From Halieaceae bacterium (GTDB taxonomy: Bacteria; Pseudomonadota; Gammaproteobacteria; Pseudomonadales; Halieaceae), in the NCBI GenBank assembly GCA_028280635.1, contig JANQLM010000002.1, positions 1-43,535 of the forward strand: a stretch of 43,535 bases of DNA, given 5' to 3'. The notes beneath the pieces were generated by a model. It had not been told where the DNA came from, did no database searches, and worked only from the letters and a program-made list of their open reading frames with translations. Positions 32,541 to 40,134 of the stretch are shown here, piece after piece. Position 1 is the first letter of the stretch. Each line of letters starts with the position of its first letter. The position numbers and the translations under genes were made by a program.

Positions 32541-34004
32541 TCAGATCTTGGTTTGCATCTTGATGGTCTTCTCGGTGTTCTTGCCGTAGGGCGGGCGCAT
32601 GCCACCCAGACCCGCCACGTCCAGCTTGCTCTGCTTGTAGATGGACTTGGCGTGGCTGAAGGTCTTGAAGCCCTCAAAGCCGTGATAGGCGCCCATGCCC
32701 GCGGGGCCCACGCCGCCGAAGGGCAGGTCTTCCTGCATAATGTGCATGATCACATCATTGAGGCAGACGCCACCGGAAGTGGTGCGGTCCAGCACGGCGC
32801 GCTCTTCGCCGGCGTCCTCGCCGAAGTAGTACAGCGCCAGCGGGCGCGGCTTGGCATTGACGTAGTCGATGGTCTCACCGAAATCTTTGTAGGTCCGGAT
32901 TGGCAGCAGCGGGCCAAAAATTTCCTCTTCCAGCACCCGCATGTCCTCGGTGGGATTCTTGATGATGGTGGGAGGAATCTTGTGGGTGCCCTGCTGGTTG
33001 GCAAAGTCCTCATTGGCCGGGTTGCAGGCGATGACCTCCGCACCCTTGGCCTTCGCGTCCTCAATGTTCTCAGTGAGGCGCTGGAAGTGGCGGTCGTTGA
33101 CCACCGAGGTGTACTGCTCATTGGCCAGCAGGGTGGGGTACATTTCCGCCACGATGGCCTGCACTTCGGCTACCACCTCGTCCAGCTTCTCCTCCGGCAC
33201 CATCAGGTAGTCCGGTGCCAGGCAGATCTGGCCGGCGTTCATGGTCTTGCCGAGCATGACGCGGTTGACCGCCTTCTTGATGTCGGCGCTGCGGGAAATC
33301 AGCACCGGGCTCTTGCCGCCCAGTTCCAGGGTGACCGGCACCAGGTTTTTAGCCGCTGCGGCCATGATGTGGCGGGCGATGCTGGTGGCGCCGGTAAACA
33401 GCATATGGTCGAAGGGCAGGCCGGAGAAGGCGGCGCCGACTTCCGGGCCGCCGGTAAAGATAGCCACTTCTTTCTCATCCCAGGCTTCGCGCACCACCTC
33501 GGCCATGACCTCGGAGGTGTGCGGGGTGAACTCGGAGGGCTTGATCATGGCGCGGTTGCCCGCCGCCAGGATGTCGGCCATGGGGCCGAAGGTCAGGTTG
33601 ACCGGGAAGTTCCAGGGGCTGATTACGCCGACCACACCCAGGGGCTGGTACTCGATGCGCGAGCGCCCGCCCAGCAGGCCCATGGGGAAGGTGGACTTGC
33701 GCTTTTCCGGTTTCATCCACTTGCGCACCTGCTTCATGGCGCTCTTGAAGGGCTGGATGCTGGCGGCCACGTCGGTGAGCATGGACAGCTCCTTGGGACG
33801 GCAGCTGAAATCGGTATTCAGCGCTTCGACGAAGCGGTCCTGGTGCTTGGACACCGCTTCCATGCCGCGGCGCATGCGGTCGATGCGGGTTTCGGCGCTG
33901 ACAAAGCCCTCGGCGATGTAGTCGTCACGCTGCGCCTGCAGCGTCTTCATCATGGCTTCGGTGATTGGATCGTTATCGACGTTGAGTTCCTGGGGCGCGT
34001 TCAT
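32541..34004 (-). CDS. aldehyde dehydrogenase, coniferyl-aldehyde type
   Basis: This is 487 residues, normal for the class 3-like ALDH family. The nucleotide-binding GVVGVISPWNFPVNLTF, TGATSIARHIM, the general base Glu in LELGGKSPV and the catalytic Cys in NAGQICLAPDYL are visible. The PFGGVGPAGMGAYHG block near the C-terminus agrees with coniferyl-aldehyde dehydrogenase (CalB-like) enzymes, which oxidise aromatic or long-chain aldehydes to acids with NAD(P)+. It is the first gene of the four-gene degradative cluster; it may feed acids to the downstream acyl-CoA synthetase. The 320-bp stretch beyond its start holds no other gene and contains only a small hairpin (around 34150-34170). Confidence 0.9.
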   Translation of the reverse strand: MNAPQELNVDNDPITEAMMKTLQAQRDDYIAEGFVSAETRIDRMRRGMEAVSKHQDRFVEALNTDFSCRPKELSMLTDVAASIQPFKSAMKQVRKWMKPEKRKSTFPMGLLGGRSRIEYQPLGVVGVISPWNFPVNLTFGPMADILAAGNRAMIKPSEFTPHTSEVMAEVVREAWDEKEVAIFTGGPEVGAAFSGLPFDHMLFTGATSIARHIMAAAAKNLVPVTLELGGKSPVLISRSADIKKAVNRVMLGKTMNAGQICLAPDYLMVPEEKLDEVVAEVQAIVAEMYPTLLANEQYTSVVNDRHFQRLTENIEDAKAKGAEVIACNPANEDFANQQGTHKIPPTIIKNPTEDMRVLEEEIFGPLLPIRTYKDFGETIDYVNAKPRPLALYYFGEDAGEERAVLDRTTSGGVCLNDVIMHIMQEDLPFGGVGPAGMGAYHGFEGFKTFSHAKSIYKQSKLDVAGLGGMRPPYGKNTEKTIKMQTKI

Positions 34005-34324
34005 AGTGACCTCGCAGTATTGTTATGGGTCGGCCTGTCCTGAAACGCTCAGACCGGCAGTCAGAGGGAACCCTCGATTATAGCGACGGTATAGCCGCTG
34101 TTAACCGCTTAGCTTAGTCGAATACGGCCACTAAATAAAACCGGATGACCTGCTTTTTATGCAAAGCAGTACCGGGAACCCCAGTTATAACCGGAAGTCG
34201 AATTGTTGTCAGAGCGACATGTTGGTAGCGAATAATACCGTGACTGCGATTCGCTCACCCCGATCAAGGGGGGTTGTGCCGCCCGGCGCTGCTGGCCTAG
34301 CGGTCCCCATTCAGGAGAGGTGTA

Positions 34325-35071
34325 ATGAAAAGGACTCGTTTTAACGCGCTGCTGGCGGCCGCCGGCTTTCTCATTGTCACGAACGCCCAGGCCGATGCGC
34401 TGGGCGGGCGTATAGGTATCAACCTGTGGCAGCAGAACTTTGAAGGGGATGTGCGCTCCGGTGGCGGCCGCATCGACCTTGAGGACGATCTCAATTACAA
34501 CAGGGACACCCGACAGGGCTACTACCTCCAGTTTGAACACCCGGTGCCCCTGTTGCCCAATATCAAGCTGGAGCACCAACACCTCCGTGACTCAGGTTTC
34601 GGATTCGTCGATGGCATCGAGTTTGACGGGGTGGAATATACCGGTGACGTGCAGTCGAGCCTCGACCTGACCCATACCGATTTCACTTTCTACTACGAGG
34701 TTCTCGATAACTGGGTCAACCTGGACCTTGGGGTCACCGGCCGCAGGTTTGATGATCGCTCCATGACTATCAACAATTTCGATCCGGCCGCCAGTGGCGC
34801 CATCGACATCGACTACGTGCTCCCCATGCTATACGGCCACGCCCGCTTTGACCTGCCCTTTTCGGGCCTTTCGGTGGGTATTGAAGGCAATTACACGAGC
34901 TACGATGACGACACCCTGTACGATACCAAGCTGAACTTTGGCTACACCTTCGACTTCGGGTTGGGTATTGAGGCCGGCTACCGGGTGATGGACTTCGAGT
35001 TCGAAGACGGCAGGGAATCTGTCGACGTTACCATCGACGGCGTCTACGGCGGGCTGTTCTGGGACTTCTAG
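34325..35071 (+). CDS. TIGR04219-like outer-membrane beta-barrel protein
   Basis: This is 248 residues with a signal peptide (MKRTRFNALLAAAGFLIVTN then AQA) and a mature start ADALGGRIGINLWQQNFEGD, as in the TIGR04219 family. Alternating hydrophobic strands such as TDFTFYYEVLDNWVNLDLGV and the terminal phenylalanine in YGGLFWDF are signs of a small outer-membrane barrel assembled by BAM. The start follows AGGAGAGG. The upstream 320-bp intergenic region separates it from the divergent aldehyde dehydrogenase gene. The ligand or function is unknown; it may be a small channel or structural protein. Confidence 0.82.
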   Translation: MKRTRFNALLAAAGFLIVTNAQADALGGRIGINLWQQNFEGDVRSGGGRIDLEDDLNYNRDTRQGYYLQFEHPVPLLPNIKLEHQHLRDSGFGFVDGIEFDGVEYTGDVQSSLDLTHTDFTFYYEVLDNWVNLDLGVTGRRFDDRSMTINNFDPAASGAIDIDYVLPMLYGHARFDLPFSGLSVGIEGNYTSYDDDTLYDTKLNFGYTFDFGLGIEAGYRVMDFEFEDGRESVDVTIDGVYGGLFWDF

Positions 35072-35093
35072 CGGACGTACTGTAGAACGGCCC

Positions 35094-35114
35094 CGGCGCT
35101 ATTCGATAGCGCCG
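35094..35114. terminator. hairpin between convergent genes
   Basis: CGGCGCTA (35094-35101) and TAGCGCCG (35107-35114) form a perfect 8-bp stem with loop TTCGA. It lies 23 bases past the outer-membrane protein stop and covers the stop codon of the convergent cytochrome gene, so it may serve both. No T-run follows. Confidence 0.5.
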
Positions 35115-36343
35115 CTGGCCATCCGCTGCTCGTGGATCTGCTCGAGCTTATAGAGGGCCTGCTGCAGTTCGAAGAAGCCGTGCCAGTGGGCGTAGTCGGC
35201 GGCGCCCTTCATGGCCCCCTGGCGGGCGCGGCGGCCCTCGTGGTGCCAGAGGTGATAAAACACGATTTGGAACTCGTCGGTCCAGGGGTTTTCCTTTAAC
35301 AGGCCCTTGCCGCGCAACTCTTCCAGCATGGCCTTGGCGGGCCGGTAGTAGGCCTCGTTGTAGAGGTTCACCGCCTTGTCGCCCTGGGCAAAGTAGTTGT
35401 TGGTGTGCAGGGAGCTGTGGCAGTTGTTGCAGACTTGCTTCATTTTCTTGCGGCCCGCCGGCCCATCACCCAACAGCGGGCTCAGCACATCGTCGCTGCC
35501 ACGCACTTTCGATTCCGGCGCCCACAGGTTCCAGTACAGGCGCTCGCTGATGTTGTGAGTCAGCGCCAGCTTGCCGATGCCGCTCATATGGCAGGTGGCG
35601 CAGGTGGGGCCGCGATAGTCACCGGGTTGCCAGTCCTCGGCGGGTTTATCCCAGTTCCAGCTTTCGCCGCTGGTGTTATACAGGTGGCCGTGCTTGGAAT
35701 TGTTGAATATCTCGATGTTCGGATGATCCGGTCCCAGGTGACAGGAGGCGCAGGCGGCGGGTCGGCGCGCCTCGGCAACGCTGAATGTGTGGCGGCTGTG
35801 GCAGGCGGTACAGTTGCCGGTGGCGCCATCCGGGTAGATATTGCCCATGCCGTTGTTGGGCCAGGTTTCCTTGGTGGGCCGGCCATCGTCATCCAGCAGG
35901 ATCTTCGTGCCGTGGCACTGCATGCAGCCGGTTTCCTTCGGCGCGTCCTGGAACTCCGGGTGGCTGCGCCCCTCGTGCACATTGGTCAGGGCGTGCAGGT
36001 TGTCCTTGGGGATGATCTGGTGATAGGCGCGGAAGTGGCCGGAGGCGTTAAACTGCTCGACGGCACCTTCGTGGCAGACCGCACAGGTGGCTGGCGAAAC
36101 CAGCACGGACACAAACACATCGCTGCCTTTCAGGGTGGCGTGCTGGGTCGCCATCGGCGAATCCTTGTCGACCTGGTGGCAGTCGATGCAGGTGATGCCT
36201 GCCGCCGCATGTTTGCTCTGTTCCCAATCCGCCACTTGTCCCGGTGTTATCCGGCTGTGGCAGGCCACGCAGGCCTCCCCCGACAGCGCGGATGCCTGTG
36301 CTGCGATCAACAGCAGAATGCTGGCCCACCACCTCTTGCGCAT
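35099..36343 (-). CDS. octaheme c-type cytochrome, hydroxylamine oxidoreductase (HAO)-like
   Basis: This is 414 residues from ATG 36343 (MRKRWWASILLLIAAQASA, signal peptide). Eight CxxCH heme sites are visible in order: CVACH, CIDCH, CAVCH, CMQCH, CTACH, CASCH, CATCH, CNNCH. The tail after the eighth site (NNYFAQGDKAV, YHLWHHEGRRARQGAMKGAADYAHWHGFFEL) matches the HAO superfamily. HAO oxidises hydroxylamine and some relatives reduce nitrite or hydroxylamine. The Tyr in the ADYAHWHG segment could be the position of the heme-crosslinked tyrosine of oxidative HAO, but alignment is needed. It is shorter than classical HAO (about 570) and lacks a HaoB-like neighbour. Confidence 0.85.
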   Translation of the reverse strand: MRKRWWASILLLIAAQASALSGEACVACHSRITPGQVADWEQSKHAAAGITCIDCHQVDKDSPMATQHATLKGSDVFVSVLVSPATCAVCHEGAVEQFNASGHFRAYHQIIPKDNLHALTNVHEGRSHPEFQDAPKETGCMQCHGTKILLDDDGRPTKETWPNNGMGNIYPDGATGNCTACHSRHTFSVAEARRPAACASCHLGPDHPNIEIFNNSKHGHLYNTSGESWNWDKPAEDWQPGDYRGPTCATCHMSGIGKLALTHNISERLYWNLWAPESKVRGSDDVLSPLLGDGPAGRKKMKQVCNNCHSSLHTNNYFAQGDKAVNLYNEAYYRPAKAMLEELRGKGLLKENPWTDEFQIVFYHLWHHEGRRARQGAMKGAADYAHWHGFFELQQALYKLEQIHEQRMASGAIE

Positions 36344-36489
36344 AGCGTTTCCCCCGAAAGCTCCCTGCAACGTCGCTGTCACGCGGACTTCTTCAAGGGT
36401 AGTTGATTCTACGCAAGCTGAAAGGCCACGCCTTGGCAGCAGCCGGGCTATTATGCTTAAGTGTGCGGTTTTCCCGGGAGGGCACCCCC

Positions 36490-37488
36490 ATGGCTGTCGA
36501 TCTGAAAGGCCGTTCGTTCGTGAAGCTGCTGGACTTTGAGCCGGCGGAGATTCGCTATCTGCTCGACCTGTCCGAGGAGCTCAAGGCGGAGAAATATGCC
36601 GGCAAGGAACAGCCGCAGCTCACTGGCAAGAACATTGCGCTGATATTCGAGAAAACCTCCACCCGCACCCGCTGTGCCTTCGAGGTGGCGGCCTATGACC
36701 AGGGCGCCAATGTCACCCTGCTGGCGGGCGGCTCGCAGATGGGGCACAAGGAATCGGTGGCTGATACCGCGCGCGTGCTCGGCCGCCTGTATGACGGCAT
36801 CCAGTTCCGCGGTGCTCGCCAGGCTGACGTGGAAACCCTCGAGGAGTATGCCGGTGTACCGGTGTGGAATGGCCTGACGGATGAATTCCACCCCACCCAG
36901 GTACTCGCTGACCTGCTGACCATGGAAGAACACGGTGGTGGCCGCAGTCTGGAGCAGCTCAAGTTTGCCTACCTGGGAGATGCCCGCAACAACATGGGCA
37001 ATTCCCTGATGGTGGGTGCCGCGAAGATGGGCATGGACCTGCGCCTGGTGGGGCCGATGGAATTCTGGCCCGACGAGTCCCTGGTGGACGAGTGCCTGGC
37101 CATTGCCGGAGATACCGGTGCCGAGATCCAGTTTACGGAGGACGTGGATGAGGGTGTGGACGGGGTCGACTTTGTGCACACCGATGTCTGGGTTTCCATG
37201 GGCGAAGAGCCCTCGGCCTGGGCCGAGCGGGTGGAGATCATGAGGCCCTACCAGGTCAATCTCGACCTGATGGAGCGCACCGGAAACCCCTCGGTGAAAT
37301 TCATGCACTGCCTGCCCGCGTTTCACAACAGCCAGACGGTGGTGGGCAGGCAGATCGCCGAGGAGTTCGGACTGGACGGGCTCGAGGTCAATGACGATGT
37401 GTTCGAGTCCGACTACAACATCGCCTGGGACCAGGCCGAAAACCGCATGCACACCATCAAGGCGGTAATGGTGGCGACCCTGGACTGA
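36490..37488 (+). CDS. argF: ornithine carbamoyltransferase
   Basis: This is 332 residues from ATG 36490; the longer upstream frame lacks support. Hallmarks are STRTRCAFE (carbamoyl-phosphate binding), [19 protein letters not shown], and the ornithine-site [11 protein letters not shown]. These establish ornithine carbamoyltransferase, which makes citrulline from ornithine and carbamoyl phosphate in arginine synthesis. It is preceded by GGGAGG at 36476-36481. It is divergent from the HAO-like gene and followed by a membrane-protein gene 30 bp away. Length and motifs are normal, so it is likely the biosynthetic enzyme rather than a degradative arcB. Confidence 0.95.
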   Translation: MAVDLKGRSFVKLLDFEPAEIRYLLDLSEELKAEKYAGKEQPQLTGKNIALIFEKTSTRTRCAFEVAAYDQGANVTLLAGGSQMGHKESVADTARVLGRLYDGIQFRGARQADVETLEEYAGVPVWNGLTDEFHPTQVLADLLTMEEHGGGRSLEQLKFAYLGDARNNMGNSLMVGAAKMGMDLRLVGPMEFWPDESLVDECLAIAGDTGAEIQFTEDVDEGVDGVDFVHTDVWVSMGEEPSAWAERVEIMRPYQVNLDLMERTGNPSVKFMHCLPAFHNSQTVVGRQIAEEFGLDGLEVNDDVFESDYNIAWDQAENRMHTIKAVMVATLD

Positions 37489-37518
37489 CTCCCGGCACCG
37501 CCGGGTATACTGGTGGTG

Positions 37519-38259
37519 ATGTCGTCCTATCTCGGTTCCATTATCGGATTGCTAATTTTGCTGGCGGTGCATTATCGCGCCGCCGGCATACTGGCACTGG
37601 ACCGCACGCGTGGGCTGCTGTTATGCGTGATCTCGGGCGTCGCCATGGCCTACGTCTTCATCGACGTGCTGCCGCACCTGGCGCGTAAACAGCTCAGCCT
37701 GGATGCACTGCCGCTCGGTCCGGTGGCCAGCTATCTCACCCACCATGTCTACCTGATGGCGCTGCTTGGATTTAGCGTTTATTTGGGCATTCGGGCCTTC
37801 AGCACGGCTGAGGTCGAGCAGCTCCACTCGGGCCGCGCCTATGGCGCGGTGGTGGCGTCGATGTGCCTTTACGCTGCCTTCATCGGCTACATGCTGGCGG
37901 AGCAACCCATCTACCGGCCCGAGCCGGCGCTGTTGTTTGGCCTGGCCATGGGTGCGCATTTCCTGGGCCTGCACCATGAGTTGTTGCAGGACCACGAGCA
38001 CGACTACGATCGGGTGGTGCGATATCTGCTGATCGGCAGTATGGCCCTGGGGTGGCTGGGTAGCCTGATCTACACCATCTCCATGCCCGTCTTCGCCCTG
38101 AGTTTTGCCTATATCGCCGGGGGCATTATTGCGGTCGGGGCGATCAGCGACCTGCCGCGAGTCAGCTCGATCCGCAGCTTCACGGCCTTTATCGCCGGAG
38201 CAGTGCTATACAGCGCGCTGTTGCTGCTGATCGAGAGTTTTCGCCTGCAGCCTTACTAG
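37519..38259 (+). CDS. polytopic membrane protein, distantly ZIP-like
   Basis: ATG at 37519 is favoured (GTG at 37513 is possible). The 246-residue protein has about seven to eight membrane spans: SSYLGSIIGLLILLAVHYRA, LLLCVISGVAMAYVFIDVLP, VYLMALLGFSVYLGIRA, AYGAVVASMCLYAAFIGYML and others. Histidine-rich or acidic features resemble ZIP-type metal transporters: AYVFIDVLPHLA, THHVYLMALLGF and AMGAHFLGLHHELL. This is a weak resemblance and no transport claim is made. It is 30 bp after argF and may be co-transcribed. The following hairpin at 38260-38283 separates it from the convergent sulfatase gene. Confidence 0.75.
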   Translation: MSSYLGSIIGLLILLAVHYRAAGILALDRTRGLLLCVISGVAMAYVFIDVLPHLARKQLSLDALPLGPVASYLTHHVYLMALLGFSVYLGIRAFSTAEVEQLHSGRAYGAVVASMCLYAAFIGYMLAEQPIYRPEPALLFGLAMGAHFLGLHHELLQDHEHDYDRVVRYLLIGSMALGWLGSLIYTISMPVFALSFAYIAGGIIAVGAISDLPRVSSIRSFTAFIAGAVLYSALLLLIESFRLQPY

Positions 38260-38283
38260 GCGGGGCGGCGGGCGCCGCCCCGC
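38260..38283. terminator. perfect 10-bp GC hairpin between convergent genes
   Basis: GCGGGGCGGC (38260-38269) and GCCGCCCCGC (38274-38283) pair completely around a 4-base loop directly after the membrane-protein stop and before the convergent sulfatase stop. There is no T-tract, but position and strength suggest a two-way transcription end. Confidence 0.55.
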
Positions 38284-38297
38284 GCGCCTGGCTTCAG

Positions 38298-39830
38298 TCA
38301 GGAGCCGGTGGCGTCCTGCAGATTCTCCATCACCTGGTCGATGCTGAAACTGGCCGGCTTCTGGCGGGGCGGGAACTCCTTAAAGGTTCCCAGGAACTCG
38401 CCCACATACTGCTGGGCCGGTACCAGGAAGAAGGCTCTGTCGAGCACCCAGTCGTAGTAGGTATTGGAGGTTCGATAGGCCCGCTCATAGGGGTCGCGAC
38501 GCAGGTTGAAGATCAGCGGCACCCGCAGCGGCGTCCAGGGCTCAATCCAGGCCCGCAGCGTGGTGTACTCCTTTTGCTCCATAAACATGAACTTCCAGTC
38601 CTGATAGCGCAGCGCGGTGAGCTCGCCGCCGTCGGAGAAGTAGAAAATTTCCTTGCGCGGTCCCTCCTCGACGTCACCGGTCAGGTGAGGCAGGAAGTTG
38701 TAACCATCAAGGTGCACCTTGTAGCGGCGCCCGATGGAGCGCACGCCGCCCTGCTTGAGGCGCTCCTTGATATCCGGCGCGCCGGCCGCGGCCAGGTAGG
38801 TGGGCAGCCAGTCCATGTGGTGCATGATTTCGTTGGAGATGGAGCCGGCCTCGATCTTGCCGGGCCAGCGCACCATGGACGGCACCCGCCAGCCGCCTTC
38901 CCAGTTGGTGTTCTTCTCGCCGAAGAAGGGAGTCTGGGCTGCATCCGGCCAGGTGTTCATATGCGGGCCGTTGTCGGTGGAGTAGTGCACGATGGTGTTG
39001 TCGGCAATGCCGAGGCGGTCCAGTGTCTCCAGCAGTTCGCCCACGTGCATATCGTGCTCGACCATGCCGTCGGCGTATTCATCCTGGCCGGAGATGCCGC
39101 GCAGTGATTCTTTGACGTGGGTGCGGAAGTGCATGCGGGTGCCGTTCCACCACACGTAGAAGGGCGTGCCGTCAGCGTGGGCCTTCTCAATGAACTTGAT
39201 GGCCGCGGCCACGGTTTCGTCGTCCACGGTCTCCATGCGCTTTTTGGTCAGCGGGCCCGTGTCTTCAACGCGACCGTCGGCGAAGGAGTGAATGACGCCG
39301 CGGGGGCCGAAGCGCTGGCGGAATTCCGGGTTCTGTGGGTAGTCCACGTTCTCGGGCTCTTCCTCGGCATTGAGGTGATAGAGGTTGCCGAGGAACTCAT
39401 CGAAACCGTGGTTGGTCGGCAGGTGCTCATCTTTGTCCCCGAGATGATTCTTGCCGAACTGGCCAGTGGCATACCCATAAGCCTTCAGCAGGCCGGCGAT
39501 GGTAGGGTCCTCCTCCTGCAGGCCCAGGTCGGCGCCGGGCAGCCCTACCTTGGACAACCCGGTTCGATAGACACTCTGGCCGGTGATGTAGGAGGAGCGG
39601 CCAGCGGTGCAGGACTGCTCACCGTAGTAGTCGGTAAACATCATGCCTTCTCTGGCAATGCGGTCGATGTTGGGGGTCTGGTAGCCCACCAGGCCGAAGG
39701 TGTAGGCGCTGATGTTGCTCTGGCCGACGTCGTCGCCCCAGATCACCAGGATGTTGGGTTTGTCCTGGGCCTGGGCCGCCATGCCCAGCAGGGCCATACA
39801 GGCGAGCAGTGTATGCGTGAAGCTTTTCAT
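38298..39830 (-). CDS. arylsulfatase-type sulfatase with CxAxR maturation motif
   Basis: This is 510 residues with a signal peptide (MKSFTHTLLACMALLGMAAQ). The catalytic cysteine sits in SCTAGRSSYITG (Cys74), converted to formylglycine by the FGE enzyme; the motif is C-T-A-G-R, so Ala replaces the usual Pro. Metal and substrate residues are visible in ILVIWGDDVG, TGQFGKNHLGD, NGTRMHFRTH and YSTDNGPHMNTW. The protein is periplasmic or secreted and probably removes sulfate from a polysaccharide or phenolic ester. No FGE gene or polysaccharide locus is in the window. The 304-bp upstream gap holds the divergent aminopeptidase promoter and no gene. Confidence 0.92.
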   Translation of the reverse strand: MKSFTHTLLACMALLGMAAQAQDKPNILVIWGDDVGQSNISAYTFGLVGYQTPNIDRIAREGMMFTDYYGEQSCTAGRSSYITGQSVYRTGLSKVGLPGADLGLQEEDPTIAGLLKAYGYATGQFGKNHLGDKDEHLPTNHGFDEFLGNLYHLNAEEEPENVDYPQNPEFRQRFGPRGVIHSFADGRVEDTGPLTKKRMETVDDETVAAAIKFIEKAHADGTPFYVWWNGTRMHFRTHVKESLRGISGQDEYADGMVEHDMHVGELLETLDRLGIADNTIVHYSTDNGPHMNTWPDAAQTPFFGEKNTNWEGGWRVPSMVRWPGKIEAGSISNEIMHHMDWLPTYLAAAGAPDIKERLKQGGVRSIGRRYKVHLDGYNFLPHLTGDVEEGPRKEIFYFSDGGELTALRYQDWKFMFMEQKEYTTLRAWIEPWTPLRVPLIFNLRRDPYERAYRTSNTYYDWVLDRAFFLVPAQQYVGEFLGTFKEFPPRQKPASFSIDQVMENLQDATGS

Positions 39831-40063
39831 GGTTTTCCCTCTTGTAGTGATGCGCCACCCGATCCCGGGGGAGTTGAATCCAGTGCTGCCGCTGAGATTG
39901 TTTTTATAGTGGAAAGCTTAGTTCCCGGCAGGTGAGACTGCATGAAAAATCCGTGACAGGGGCTTGCTTGTCCAGGGTCTGTTCACACGCTGAAGTAAGC
40001 GCCACCCAACGCCGCAGGCCCGGACTGTTCCGCCCGTGAAACATCAGCCCCCGGGCTGCTGTG

Positions 40064-40069
40064 TATAAT
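40064..40069 (+). promoter_or_regulatory. candidate -10 box of the M1 aminopeptidase gene
   Basis: TATAAT lies 66 bases before the start of the M1 aminopeptidase gene. The -35 region is weak (ACATCA about 17 bases upstream), so activity may need an activator or the GC-rich leader may matter. The 39831-40134 gap shows no other element beyond GC-rich inverted sequence around 40078-40110. Confidence 0.45.
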
Positions 40070-40134
40070 GCCGCTTTGGCGGCGCCGCCCTGAGGGGTAG
40101 GGCGCGTCCGAGAATCATAAGAGAGCACTTCACG

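Noticed and set aside
32553-34043. Long plus-strand open frame (496 codons)
   Set aside because: Antisense to the aldehyde dehydrogenase; His/Gly/Val-rich composition is typical of the reverse of a GC-rich gene and it has no domain.
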